Shown: piece by piece, positions 1-11,912 of the stretch
Layout: each line of letters starts with the position of its first letter
Numbering within the stretch: the stretch's first letter is position 1
DNA from: Echinarachnius parma
Taxonomy: Eukaryota > Echinodermata > Echinoidea > Clypeasteroida > Echinarachniidae
Assembly (NCBI GenBank): GCA_037951105.1
Contig: JBAMJV010007197.1
Span: 106,709 to 170,708, forward strand
Direction: 5' to 3'
Length of the DNA: 64,000 bases
Position numbers and translations under genes: made by a program
Notes under the pieces: model-generated
The model's database searches: none
The model's input: the letters and a program-made list of their open reading frames with translations, nothing else
What the model was told of the DNA's origin: nothing

Positions 1-1035
1 GTCTATGCACTTACAAACACGATGCCAATCGGCAATAGCGATCAGTACCATACCATCCGCGTAATATAAATATTGATATTTATCAAAACCTGGGTAGTTT
101 CGCAACGTGTTATATCTAAAATGGTTTCTCGATATATTATTTGTTTTATCTACTCCAATTTATATTCTTACAAATACTTTTACGGCGATAAATCGTTAGT
201 CAATGCTCGGCGTCTTAAACAGGCAATTGACATTGCTGACTTTCCCTTTTCTTCGATCTGGACGACGACCACGGGGCGGGAGCGACTCGGGAATGCCTTA
301 TTGTCCTCCGCAAAACGTATATCCTTCGATCGCGACGGTCGGGAAGTCGCCGAATCCTCGGGGTGAGGATATCTCGAGTGGGAACCATTTTGGGGGGTTG
401 AAGCTTACCGTATTAAAGGGAGAGATCCACTTTTGCAAGCCAAAATTCAAAAGTTGCGAGGTTATTGTCTTATATGAAAGGAAATGTCATTTAATAGCAT
501 GCCTGAAAAAATTAGGGCTTGAAATCTCTTTTTCGTGGAGTTATAGACCTAAAACTGAATAAATTGAGGGACGTCGGTTAATTAGGTACATACGTATTTT
601 CGGCCGGTGAGTAAGTTTGTACATAGATTTCACGGAGTGCCAGATCGGTATGCATGACCCCATCGTGACCCGCGCTAGCTACGTGACTCGCGCATAAGTA
701 CTAATGTGTGAGCGTTTACCAAGCAAAATACCCAAACATCGCTTAAACTGACTACATGTAATTATATATTCTTTCTTTTTGAGATCTTTTTCCGTGACAT
801 ACGTTAACAAATGTCGGCTTCACAATACCTTTACGAGAATTAGTACTATATTGTTGTAATATTATGCTAAATCAGTTAAACTCCTTTATTGACCGATATA
901 TAGTTTAAATGGAGGGACGCATTCGTTTTTCATTCGTAGAATCCAAATTAGAGGGCTGTTCGCTCTGATTTTTTTTTTGCGTGTTACATTGATCCCCATC
1001 CGTCAACTGAAAGCTGTTCAGACGTTTTGTAAAAG
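1..1035. other. no gene recognised; one CpG-rich patch
   Basis: AT-rich DNA with a short CpG- and GC-rich patch at about 238-370 that ends in a possible donor (CGGGGTGAGG). It could be a 5' exon or promoter of some gene, but the frames there show no recognisable protein. Confidence 0.3.
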
Positions 1036-1065
1036 TGGACCTGTCCCTTTAATATAATAGATAAA

Positions 1066-1367
1066 ATCATGGGACAGCTTTCGGTTTTTCAAATTTCCCT
1101 TTCATTACAAAGATATGTATGATTGAAGTATTTAGATAAGAAAATCTCCGGGCGAGATTTTCATCCCTGTACAAAGTGAATGCAGTGAGTTGGTGAATAT
1201 CACCCAATATCACTTTGCATTTTCGCTCATTACTTGGCCATACATTGTCCATTTGACCTGAAATTTTCACACAATACCCTGAGGACATATGAGATAACAA
1301 CAGTATACATTGCATCAACCATTCATCAGTTTTTGCACATCTCAACAAAGTTACTAGATCCCTTTAA
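1066..1367 (-). mobile_element. TTAA-bounded TIR element, family A (partial)
   Basis: The inner region (CAGCTTTCGGTTTTTCAAAT) and the end CTAGATCCCTTTAA match the other family A copies. The other end is lost. Confidence 0.75.
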
Positions 1368-1608
1368 TGAAATGTGTACCCTCTTTTCTCATCTCTGCGA
1401 ACAGTTTCATACAGAATACACCCTGTTATTCCATTTCCATGAAGTTGTTTGTTCGCGAACACATCCGAAAATTGGCCCCATTTTTGTTTGGCGAAATTGT
1501 GATTGATCATACATACACACAGCCAATATGAAGTGACACCCTCCGGGATTAATCACCCCCCCCCCCCCCCCCTCCCCTGAACAAAAGAAATCACTTACAG
1601 ATCTACGT

Positions 1609-1810
1609 CTACAGGGGGAAAAAAATCAATATTTATTTTTCGGGGGCTACTTTTCACGCTTGCCTGCATGAAAATAACACTTTAATATTTGTTTTGCATT
1701 GAACTCTAGATGCAAATTTATGGGGCTCTTTTATGACTTTCCGGGGCTCTTTTTGTTATTTCAGGCCAGGGCAAATTCGCCCCGAGTCCCTGTGTATTTT
1801 TTTCACTGGA
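1609..1810. repeat. interspersed repeat B (GGGGCTCTTTT type)
   Basis: About 200 bases with TTTTCGGGGGCTACTTTTC, CTTGCCTGCATGAAAATA, GGGGCTCTTTTATGA and a final TTTTCACTGGATC. It is shared with 9960-10163 and 13087-13276. No coding potential; origin unknown. Confidence 0.75.
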
Positions 1811-2059
1811 TCTACCTACACCAGTAGCGATTTGTCTATTGACTGCTAGAGTTTAGCGAGGGCTTCATACTATCACTAGCCCGCTAGACCGGGCAACAGT
1901 AAAATTTTATTTTGGGCTAGCAAAAAAAAAATGATTAAAAGTCTCATTTTGGTGGCTTGATTGGGCAACTAGATTTCCAAACTGACAATGATGGCAGCAT
2001 GAGAAAATCCATTATTACCAATGTTGATCAATTTAGGAAGTAAAATTATGAATAGCTAT

Positions 2060-2138
2060 TTAACCCCTTGCCTACGGGAACCGAATGGGCTATTTACATT
2101 TCTATGGGGATGTCAGAATCTCGTAGGCAACAGGTTAA
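2060..2138. repeat. 80-base inverted-repeat element E, copy 1
   Basis: TTAACCCCTTGCCTACGGGA and TCGTAGGCAACAGGTTAA form imperfect inverted ends. Similar units lie at 7384, 25524, 33475 and 49427. Confidence 0.6.
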
Positions 2139-2290
2139 TAGGAGACAATTTGGGGCAAGTAAATTTGTTTTTCAGAGTTCAGACACCCATAATTAGGAGG
2201 AAATAGGTTAACGGATCCTGCTGGGCCGCTAGGAAGAAACGTTAGTTTGAAGCCTCGGTATACAAGTTGTCTAGACTAGAAGTCATAACT

Positions 2291-2553
2291 CAGGGCTTAG
2301 CACTTGCCTTTTTTTCCCCCAGAGCATGTTCAAATTGATTTCGGGCACGGAAAATTTCTATAGTTTGGTTATCTGACTGGCCAACTAAATTATTGGCCAA
2401 CTAAAAGAGAATAATGTGATTTCTTAGGTGTAGATCTCATCGAGAAGTAAGCGGGCAAGTCAATTTTCTGCTCAGGCATGTAAAATATGAAAAGTTATAA
2501 TTTTACTTGCTTAAAAGGGCCAGTAGAGAAAAAAAGTTAGTGTGGAGGCTTGC
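2291..2553 (-). mobile_element. GCAAGTAAAAT element, family C (reverse copy)
   Basis: Reverse of the copies at 8822 and 28911: GGGCTTAGCACTTGCC at one end, TTAGTGTGGAGGCTTGC at the other, with imperfect inverted ends of CTC-ACACTA type. More diverged relatives lie at about 1858-1975, 3520-3720 and 18340-18520. Confidence 0.65.
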
Positions 2554-2619
2554 ATAACTCATGTAAGATCATATATGAGCATGCATGTGCGACAAGTATG
2601 TTGAGGCCATTCAGTTCTA

Positions 2620-2985
2620 TTAAAGGGATCTAGTAACTTTGTTGACATGTGCAAAATGTGATGAGTGGTTGATATATTGTCGTTATCTGATATGTCCACT
2701 GGGTGTTGTGTGAAAATTTCAAGTTAAATGGACGTTATATAGCCGAGTAAAAATGCAAAGTGATATTCATTAACTCACTGCAATCACTTTGTACACGACG
2801 ATCCAGTGGATAATTTAACATCTGAACACTTCAGTCGTAAATATCTTTTTAACGAAAGGGAAATTTGAAAAACCGAAACCTATCCAATGCTTTTATTGTT
2901 AATACGAATACAACAAGGTATGAGGGAACCGCTAGAATTACTATTGGATTTTGCAGATTTCGACAATGTTGGCAAGTCCCTTTAA
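2620..2985. mobile_element. TTAA-bounded TIR element, family A, full length
   Basis: Starts TTAAAGGGATCTAGTAACTT and ends AAGTCCCTTTAA, 366 bases, non-coding. TIRs of about 18 bases and TTAA at both edges suggest a piggyBac-type non-autonomous element (inference from the target site). Confidence 0.8.
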
Positions 2986-3775
2986 GAACATCCTGATCTT
3001 GGCAACCTTTTTTCCTTGATGTGAACTGAAAGTTTACAGAAAAATAGAAGTCAGGAATAGATTTGACTCAGAAGGGGTGGGATAATAACAGTATAGATTA
3101 AACTGCAACACTAATCCAGATAAATCATGTTTATTTAAATATAAAGTTCATTCTACTTTTGCCTTTACTCATTTAAAATTTCAGAAGTAATTTTCATTCC
3201 ACTCTAAAACATTGATCCATATTGACATATTGGATACCTTTAAACAATGTGTTTTAATCATCTTATATTATTTCCCCTCTTTCGTACAATTGTTAGTGAT
3301 TTTCAGAGAAAAGGGGAAAAGGAACAATTGTAAAAAAAAAATTAATTAATACCCATGTTCATCATGCAACACCTGTAATAATAACAGCTTTGATCTCTCT
3401 GACATGTGATCTTTCATGATAACTTTGGCACTTAACGAGAGGATTGTTCTCTCCATTCAAGAAATTCTTGTATTATAAGTCTATGAAGGAAATAAAGGAT
3501 AAAGAAATCAACTTTTTTGCCTAATTGTGGCCAAGTTGGGCAAGTAAAACATGATTTGTCTAATTCTAGAGGCCCAAAACATTACAAATTATATGTTATA
3601 TTTGGTTGCCCATTTGGGCCTGTGGAAATAAGAATACATGAAATTTGATGACCAGAAGCTACTTTTTAGTGGCCCCGGGCCTTCGGGCCTGTGCTAATTT
3701 GGAGTATTGGATATAGGGTAACATAATCTGTAGTATCCATTAGATAATAATAATAATAATATAATAATAATATAC

Positions 3776-3927
3776 AACTAACGAATGGGCTTCTTGTGAT
3801 AGTCAAATCTATTACCGAGGTGGGCTCAAAATGATTATTACCCGAAGCGTAGCTGAGGGTAATAATAATTTTGAGCCCACCGAGGTAATAGATTGCCTAT
3901 CGCAATCAAGCACATTAGTTAGTTGTT
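3776..3927. repeat. large palindromic element
   Basis: Arms of about 65-70 bases: TCTATTACCGAGGTGGGCTC and its near-exact reverse complement GAGCCCACCGAGGTAATAGA, closing on AACTAAC/GTTAGTT. The centre reads GAAGCGTAGCTGAGG. Confidence 0.8.
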
Positions 3928-4088
3928 TTATATCACTCATCAATATCACGGATTGTGATCATCTTATAGCAAAATAAGTGAAAATCTCTTTAATATTTTA
4001 TTAAATCGCTTGTAAATTTTTATATAAAAATCAATCGACATTTATGAGGCCAGTATGAGCCTCCAGAACCATGGCGTATCTTATACGC

Positions 4089-5277
4089 TTAAAGGGTACC
4101 TCCGGACAGAGATTTAGCTCTCTTACATCAAAGACATATCCCAAATGAACATACAAAACAAGTCTGTGATCCTGAAAGTATTTCTACATTGCTAGGGAAT
4201 CATTTTAAATATCACATATCACTCATTCTGTCAGCGCAGTTCCGATAACGATACCACTTAACGATCCTCTTATTGATCGCATCTGCGATATATCGCAGCA
4301 AGCAGAGAAAATCTCGAAAATCGCTTGTGTGCCCGCGCTGCTGCAGCACAGTGCGTATAGACGGAGCTATAAGAGAGAGAGAGAGAGAGACACGAGTAGC
4401 GCTATAAGGCCAAAAACAATAAATTGTTGAATTGGAGTAACGGGCAACCAAACATTAGGGTAGGTAGGTAGGGGTTTTTTTTCTTCTTTTTTTCAGGATT
4501 CGCAAATTACACAAAAACACATATATAACACACAAATAACACATATCGCAATTGGAATTTTTTATTTTATTTTTAATTTTTTTAATCAGAAAAAACCTTT
4601 AGGGTCGGCGGTATTTTTAGGGTCGGGCGGGTTGCGAATTTGCGTTTCCCAAACCATTCAGCAACTCCTTGTGAATTAGCGACTTGGTCAGAGACCATGC
4701 ATACCCGAAATTTCCGACTTGTATAATTTCGAACATTTAGTCGAGTGCCGAACAAAAAAACAAATACAAAAAACATTGGACCAAGGTAGGATTCGAACCA
4801 GGGATCTCTAGCGTATCAATCTAACTCTCTATCCACGGAGCTATTTCGGATTGCTTGATTGGTGTTGGTTTTTTAAAATATATATATATACCCTAACACT
4901 AACCCTTACCCTAACCCTAATGTACAAGCAATAGCATGTATACATATTGCATGCATGCAGAGATATGGTGCGATGCGGTGGCCGTGGCTAGAGTGCGAGC
5001 ACGCGCGAAACGATACTAACTATCGCATGGGCTTTGCGATAAATCGCATACTACCATAATAACGTACGCGTATTGATTGAGCGGTCGTGCAAACAAAGTC
5101 GCGCGCGCGAACCAGTAAATAGCCGTGGTTCCGTAGGTCGTAGTAATTAATTGCATTGTTCTCAAATTACAGAAACATATCAGACCCCATGAGAGTATGA
5201 TTGGTATTCAATTATAGTACCAAAACAACTAAGGATTGGTTTTATCATGCCCGGCGGTACCCTTTAAAGTCATTGTT
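4089..5277. mobile_element. TTAA-bounded TIR element, family F, 1.19 kb with inner insertions
   Basis: Ends TTAAAGGGTACCTCCGG and CCGGCGGTACCCTTTAA. Part of the interior (GGTTCCGTAGGTCGTAGTAA) resembles the element at 36702. It holds a tRNA-derived sequence, a GA microsatellite (4373-4389) and a short telomere-like CCCTAA run (4890-4920). Confidence 0.7.
4783..4860 (-). repeat. tRNA-derived SINE head or tRNA pseudogene
   Basis: On the minus strand TAGCTCCGTGGATAGAG resembles a pol III A box and CCTGGTTCGAATCC a B box. The acceptor stem does not pair, so it is not a functional tRNA. Confidence 0.6.
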
Positions 5278-5675
5278 TATTTTGCGCATACAATCACAAA
5301 GACTCAAAACTGAGTGCGCACCAACGCGCTGGCAGTTGCGCACATACGCGATGAATGCGTGCTAGCGCTCCCACGGATGTGCTTATTGGCTGTCTTGGCG
5401 TTCTTCTTCCTTTGACCTAGATAAGTGTTAGTTTTTATTAACAAGGGCAATCACGTGACTAGAATGTGTGCGCCATAGAGTACTGCACAAATTGGTTCGC
5501 GTGTGCATTTTGCTAAAACACATGATCTATGGGACGAGCGCGTAACAAACTTTTAGTGTTAGTTTTTATTAACAAGCCCGGTCACGTGATTGCGCGGGGG
5601 TTGCGCGTGTTGTCCAAAACTATCATTTGTCAAATTCAATGGTAAAACGATCTTATGAGGGATATAATATAAATA

Positions 5676-6374
5676 CCGTAAAACTCCGTGTATAAGACGC
5701 ACCCGTGTATAAAACGCACCCCCAACATTCACACCCTGTATAAAAAATAAAAAAAACCTGAAGTGCTGTTGGAATGCTTATACCACTGGTCTAGGGCATG
5801 CCAATAGCTTAATGTTGAATGTAGCATTCATCAACATCATTTTCTCACATAAAAATAGTGGTTAGTACACAAATTGCACATTTATTGAGCAGTAACACTG
5901 GTGCTCATAAATATTCATATTCATATTCATGAATATTCATGAGCACCAATACTCACTAAATATAATGCAATTTTCTAAATTTACTAACAACTATTTTTAA
6001 TTATGAGCAAAATTTTTAACCACTGGTTAGAAAATTGCATATTTAATTAGTACTGCTGCTCACGAATGTATGAATATTCATTAGCAGCAGTATTACTGCT
6101 CAATAAACTTGCAATTTTTACATCTGTAACCAATATTTTTTGTGTGAGAAAAAGGTATATCTGGCTGAATGCTACAACTGACAGCAAGCTCTTGTCATGC
6201 CCTAAACCATGTGTATACACATTCAACATGACTACAGGGTGACCCCCCCCCCAAAAAAAAAATAAAAATAATAATAATAATTTTTTTGAGGGGGGGCTAT
6301 ACCTGTGTATAACACGCACCCCCCACTTTGAAATTTTTCTGACGGAAAAAAAGTGCGTCTTATACACGCACTTC
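5676..6374. mobile_element. TIR element with GTGTATAAGACGCAC ends
   Basis: The start CTCCGTGTATAAGACGCACC and the end GTGCGTCTTATACACG are inverted and carry repeated TATAANACGCACCC units. Two internal hairpins lie at about 5880-5950 and 6050-6110. Non-coding. Confidence 0.7.
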
Positions 6375-6568
6375 TCTAAAAAAAACTTACTCAAGGCGCT
6401 ACAACACTGCAAAAACAAAGAACATTCAACAGAGTTGTCTCTCTGCAGAATATAACAAATGTCATTGTACAGTTATCATGGATAAACTGCCTGCAGGTTT
6501 ATTCTGATCGAATGTCTGTCGCTATGTCTAGAGAGAGGCTTGGAAAGGCCTGGTAAGTCTTAGCTGTA

Positions 6569-6943
6569 TTAAAGGGATCTAGTACCATTGTCCAAATGTC
6601 ACTCAGAACTTAAGCGGTTCTCTCATACTGTATCTTCTTGTATTCGTATTACAAATAGAAGCATGGAACTGCTTTGTTTTTGTATGAATTTCCCTTTTGT
6701 TAAAAAGATATTTACGAATGAAGTTTTCAGATTTTTTAATATCCACTGGAAAGTTACAACTGTGTACAAAGTCAGTGCAACGAGTAAGCGAATATCAATT
6801 TGCGTTTTCGCTCATAAATTGGCCATATACTATCCATTTAATGTGAAATTTTCACTCATTACTCAGTGGACAAATCAGATCATAACACTACACATTTTAT
6901 CAACCATTTATCAATTTTTGCACAGTTTACTAGATCCCTTTAA
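6569..6943. mobile_element. TTAA-bounded TIR element, family A, full length
   Basis: TTAAAGGGATCTAGTACC to TACTAGATCCCTTTAA, 375 bases, same family as 2620 and 8266. Confidence 0.8.
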
Positions 6944-7383
6944 AGTTTGTTGCTATGTCTACCGAGAGGGTCTAGTAAGGCCTGGTAAGTCTTACCTGTG
7001 AGAATTGATCAGGTGGGGGGGGGGGGGGGGGGGGGGGGGTGGTGTCTGTATTCAGGGTTGCTCTGGTTTCGCTGATGTACACAAACGACGGAAATGTGAA
7101 TATTGTGTTTTGGATTGATATGTTGTATTATGCTGATTTAGCAAGTCTCAATTTCAAAGTAACATTTGAGTTGACTAAATAATGCATTATATTCACATTG
7201 TGCAAGCTACACGCACCAGTGTATGAATTAATCAAATGTAGACCAAGAGTAATAATGCGCCTCTGAATAGAGCACATGGCGCTCTATAAATGCTATATAT
7301 TATGTATACAACTAGTATTGTGGAAGGAAATATTAAGACCTGTGTATAAATGTGTACATTTAGGCCTCAGTTCATTTAATACT

Positions 7384-7462
7384 TTTACCTGTTCCCTACC
7401 AGATTTAGCAATCCCCATAATACAGGGCCCACTAGGTTCCCATCTAGGCAATGGCTTAATTT
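7384..7462. repeat. 80-base inverted-repeat element E, copy 2
   Basis: TTTTACCTGTTCCCTACCAG to CTAGGCAATGG, matching element E in reverse orientation. Confidence 0.55.
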
Positions 7463-7695
7463 ATAGATGATTATAAATAATACACTTCATGTACATGTAT
7501 GGTCGCCCACTCTCTGTATGAGTATATTTACCTGTGTTTACTGATTGGAGGTCTGTCTTCAGGGAAGCACTTGCAAGGCTTTTCATATTGCACAAATTAT
7601 TGAAATACAAAGACCTGATTTACGTCTGATTTAATGCATAGCAGGCTTACTCTTTAAGCAAGCCTAGAGTGATTGATTAAATACATACACTGTAC

Positions 7696-8177
7696 AGAGA
7701 TGCCAAGTAGTACGTTTTTGCCGTATTTAGTACGTTTTTTTAATGTAAATACGGCAGTACGTTTTCTAAAACAAAAATACTTTTTTCGAAAAGAAAAGAA
7801 AAGAAAAGAAAAAAAAGAAGAAACAAATCTTTTTTTTTTCTTCTTTTTTTTCTTTTTTTTCTCCTCCCCACCATATAGTAACTGTCAAAAATGGCAAAAA
7901 GAATTAGGTTGAACCCTGAAAAACTATTATTCAAGTTATTTGAAATATATCACAAATAAACAAAACAAACTCATAAAAATGCCGTGTGATCGACTGAATC
8001 AACTTTTATATTAATGCAAACGTAAAGAGTATTTTTGCTGCGCGAAAATAACTTCGTGAAAAAATATGATTTTTTTACCCCATACGTTGGCTGGACTGAA
8101 AATACTTTTTTTTGGTTAAAAATACTGTTTTTTACCTCTCAGAATACTTTTTTTGGTTTGTGAAGGTTGGCATCTCT
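7696..8177. mobile_element. TIR element with CAGAGATGCCAA ends
   Basis: The start CAGAGATGCCAA and end TTGGCATCTCTG are inverted. ACTGTA flanks both edges as a likely target duplication. The interior is T-rich with repeated TACTTTTTTTGG and TACGTTTTT. Non-coding. Confidence 0.75.
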
Positions 8178-8265
8178 GACTGTAGTTGCCTAAATACTAC
8201 TCTTTAATTTTCTATATTGGACTATAGTTAGTGTAAATTATAGCCTGTGTATAGTGATGACCACA

Positions 8266-8650
8266 TTAAAGGGACTTGTAACATTGTCCAAATTCTCAAA
8301 ATCCAATTGGAATTCTAGCGGTTCCCTCATACCTTGTTATATTCGTATTAACAATAAAGTCCTGGAACAGGTTTCGGTTTTTCAAATTTCCCTTTCGTTA
8401 AAAAGATATTTACAATTAAAGTGTTCAGATGTTAAATTATCCACTGGACCGTAAAAACCGTGTACAAAGTGAGTGCAATGAGGTAGTGAATATTACTTTG
8501 CATTTTTGCTCACTACTGGGCCAAATAACGTCCATTTAACTTGAATTTTTCACACAACACTCAGTGGACATATCAGATAACAACAATATACATTGTATCA
8601 ACCAATCATCACTTTTTGCACATGTCAACAAAGTAACTAGATCCCTTTAA
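8266..8650. mobile_element. TTAA-bounded TIR element, family A, full length reference copy
   Basis: The least interrupted copy, 385 bases, TTAAAGGGACTTGTAAC to GTAACTAGATCCCTTTAA. It lies exactly at the junction of the 1.1-kb duplicated units. Confidence 0.85.
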
Positions 8651-8821
8651 CTGATTGGAGGTCTGTCTTAAGGGAAGCTCTTGCAAGGTTTTTCATATTG
8701 CACAAATTATTGAAATACGAAGACCTGTGTTTTTAAAATGAATCTAGGAGCATCATCTGTTTTAATGCATAGCAGGCTTACTGTTTAAGCAAGCCTAGAG
8801 TGATTGATTAAATACATACAC

Positions 8822-9094
8822 CAAGCCTCCACACTAACTTTATTTCTGTACTGGCCCATTTGGGCGACTAAAATCAAACATTTTGAAATTTTACTTGCCC
8901 CAATATAAAATTGACTTGCCCTCTTACTTCTAGATGATATTAACATGTATATGAAATTACAGTGTTCTCTTGTAGTTGAACAATTATTTAGTTGCCCAGT
9001 CGGGCAAGCAAACTAGACAATTTATGAAATAGTACTTGTCCGACACCAATTTTACTTGCCCTGGGCAAGCAGGCAAGTGCTAGTGTCGAGCCCT
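8822..9094 (+). mobile_element. GCAAGTAAAAT element, family C
   Basis: CAAGCCTCCACACTAACTTT to GGCAAGTGCTAGTGTCGAGC. ATACAC occurs on both sides, a possible target duplication. A second close copy lies at 28911. Confidence 0.75.
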
Positions 9095-9195
9095 GTATAC
9101 ACTGTAGTTGCCTAAATACTACTCTGTAATTTTCTTTATTGAACTATAGTTAGTGTATAGCCTGTGTATAGTGACCACATTAAAGGGAAATAATA

Positions 9196-9322
9196 AAAAC
9201 AGCCACTGTACACAGGTGACCTCTATAGACAGGTTCAATATTATTGTTTGTTTCTGCAAGGGATCCCTTTTGGTGGCCACCATAGACAGGTGGTGCATGG
9301 CTAAGACAGGTTTGACTGTATG
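9196..9322. repeat. ACAGGTTTGACTGTA repeat, family G fragment
   Basis: Contains GGTGACCTCTATAGACAGGTT and ends GACAGGTTTGACTGTA. Same family as 41474-42130 and 42263-42440. Confidence 0.6.
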
Positions 9323-9959
9323 TACCTGGGTGAACTGATAGGAGGTCTGTCTGAATGGAGGCTCTAGTAAAGAAAAAAAAAGAACAAAAATGACACATTA
9401 ACCTTTTGGGGAATTTAAAGACTAATACTTAGTTTATTTGATAAGACCTAAAAAAAAAACTTTGAACAAAAAACAACTACTGTAGGTAAAGTTATAAAGT
9501 AAATTTAAGTGTAGGACACCCTGAAAATTGTACATTGTCCTGAAAGAGTTAACCAATTTTCTCTTACATAGAACTTTTTATGCTTTATACACACACACGT
9601 CTGCCCAGGGATGGGTATAGATTCCGCAGGCCTATTTGTTGACACATTTTAACAGATGAAGTGCTTCACAAAACATTGAAGTGTGATAAGAAAATCCTGA
9701 GAATGAGAAAAGGAGAAAATATATAGCAGGGGCTGACAAAGGCTTATCGAGGGACGAGGGCTTTACAGGGTGATGACAGGGTGGGTTAGCGTATGAATCA
9801 ACTAGGCCTGATGATTCATCAAGCCAGGGAACTTTTCCTGTCTTTGGGGAGGGGGGTTGTTGAGTTGAGGGGGAGGGGGAGAGAGAGGGTGAAGCAAAAA
9901 TGCTTAGGGCTATTCTTACTGAGAAGTTCACACAGAGAGCTGTATTAAATAGTTAGTAA

Positions 9960-10163
9960 TCCAGGGGGAAAGTAAAATTCATTTTTCATTTTTCAGGGGC
10001 TTTTTTTCAAGCTCTCCTGCATGAAAAATAGTACTCCAAAATTTGTTTTGCATTGAACTCGTCTCTATAAAAATTCATAGGGGCTTTTCTTACGACTTTC
10101 AGGGGCTCTTTGTGGCATTTTGGGGGCTCAAAAAATTGCCCTGAGTATTAGTTTCACTGGATC
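9960..10163. repeat. interspersed repeat B
   Basis: Second copy of the GGGGCTCTTTT-type repeat (AGGGGCTCTTTGTGGCATTT, ending TTTCACTGGATCTCCC). Confidence 0.7.
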
Positions 10164-11866
10164 TCCCATTCAGTACTGGAGAATTATAGAAATCAAGTAT
10201 TCTTGAACTACAGGTAAAATGTACAGTACTACAGTACTAGTGCATTTGTGTTGACTTCAAACATGCAACACAGTAAAAAGGAATTGTGCTCCTTGCACAA
10301 AGTTGCGAACATACTGATTCCAGTATGATGCAAACTTAGAAATTTGATGTTAGAATTCATCCAAAGATATTATATTAATATTAAAACTTGTCTTCAACGA
10401 TCGAAGCGAATTAATGAGAAGTGCCTGCAGAGGAAATTCACCCAGAAATTAGTCTCAATCATTTTTGCTAAAAAGTTTCTGCAAAGGTATTCAAGAGTGA
10501 AATATTCTTAAAGAGACACATGTGTACTGGGGTGTACTGGGCTGGCATTTTCGCTATCTCAATTTTGTTTTCTTCAAGGGGCATTGTTCACCTCAAATGG
10601 CCTGCAAATGAATCTATTTCAAAATGCTAGCTTATACTTTTCAAAAAATCCCAAAACAATGTTGGTGTTTTGTTAAATTCTTTAAAGCAAGCTTCATGTA
10701 GATGTACACACTACAAAGAAACAAAACAATCTAAATTTAAAAGGATGCGCGGTACCCAGGATAACCAGAATGTACATTCTAGGTGATCTTTAGTGTGAAC
10801 GGGGTCAATATGTATATATGCTAGTTCTCTCGAGAGGGGTGTTTATATACCTTGAAATATGGACGATTTGTCATTGATTGTATAGGATGTACCCTTAGGA
10901 CAGCTGACACGACTTGCCTGCCTGCCTGCCTGTCACTCTATAACCACTTGATCCAGCCAGGCCTACACTCACTCTGCCTCGGTCCCTCGGCTCAGAGACA
11001 CTGGACTGTGAACAGTCTCTACTTTAGCATAGTTTTATCTACTTATATGTACAGTGTAGGGTCAATTAAACACCATTTCAAAGGAAAATCTGCGGATTTC
11101 TGGTGATCACGTTACTTACTTTCCTTCTGCGTAGCTTATTCATCTAGGGTCATTATAAAGCTGTCGCTTCAAACGAAATTCTGAGTATTTTCGTGTGTGG
11201 TGTTACTTTACTTTTCCCCTGTGGATTCATCTACATGTTGGGTCATTAAGCTGTCGCTTCAAACGAGATTCCGAGTATTTTTCGTGTGTGGTGTTACTTT
11301 ACTCTTCCTCTGTGGATATAATACTGTGTGAATAAGCTGCGCATTGATGGGATCGAAAAAAAAATCTTTGTGGTGATAGCTATTAAATATCTTCTTTGGA
11401 TTTGAAATTGTGCTACACACCCTGGGACTGTCGAAGACCTACATCGAACAACAATCAGGGTCAATTTGATGTCATTGAAGAAAGAAAAAGAAGATATCTT
11501 GAGATTAACTTACGTGTGTCAGAGTATCTTTTCCTTTGTGGATAACTGTATCTGCATGAACATTCTAAACCGATGCTTTACAGCTGATACCCGGGAATAG
11601 ATGTCACGAACAGTTGGGAACAGCATTGTCAAGACTGATTCTTCTAATCCTTCCAGCAGCAGCTGTTACTAGTACTATGGACTAATTTAGAACTTTATGA
11701 CAGTCATTACTGAATTTATAGGATATATATACAGCGACGGTGAATTCATTTATTAAAGGTTCCATTGTAGAACTTGGAGTAACTTTGACATATTGATCGT
11801 GCATTATAATGATGACATATTATTCCATCCATTGACTTGTTTTTGTTTACTTTATGGACTATCCAG
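10164..11866 (+). other. no exon recognised; 90-base tandem duplication
   Basis: Before the first TAPP exon. A unit with GCTGTCGCTTCAAACGA and CGTGTGTGGTGTTACTTTAC is repeated at a 90-base period (about 11137-11320), and a CCTG run lies at 10909-10930. The missing PH1 exons were looked for here and not found. Confidence 0.6.
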
Positions 11867-11912
11867 GCTCGTGTTGCTTTAAAACAGAGAACTAAAGTGG
11901 AACATTGCTTTG
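11867..11912 (+). CDS. TAPP-like exon: PH1 middle strand
   Basis: The acceptor ATCCAG and donor G/GTGAGT frame 15 codons plus one base. The translation ARVALKQRTKVEHCF aligns with the TAPP1 stretch DATKLRPKAEFCF. It ends in phase 1, and the next exon supplies TT to make Val. This is the most 5' exon that could be recognised. Confidence 0.75.

Larger units (their letters stand above)
7533..9365 (+). repeat. tandem segmental duplication of about 1.1 kb, split by different elements
   Basis: CTGATTGGAGGTCTGTCTT and the next about 140 bases occur at 7539 and 8650, and ACTGTAGTTGCCTAAATACT at 8180 and 9101. A partial third start lies at 9334 (CTGATAGGAGGTCTGTCT). Copy 1 is interrupted at 7691-8180, copy 2 at 8821-9095, by unrelated elements. 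Confidence 0.85.

Noticed and set aside
4783-4860. Functional tRNA gene
   Set aside because: The B box is good but the acceptor stem does not pair, and it lies within repeat sequence.
4890-4920. Telomere or internal telomere fusion
   Set aside because: Only a few imperfect CCCTAA units beside other low-complexity DNA; too short to support this.
10852-11106. 84-codon frame before the TAPP exons
   Set aside because: No similarity to the PH1 N-terminus; it contains a CCTG repeat and lacks fitting splice sites.
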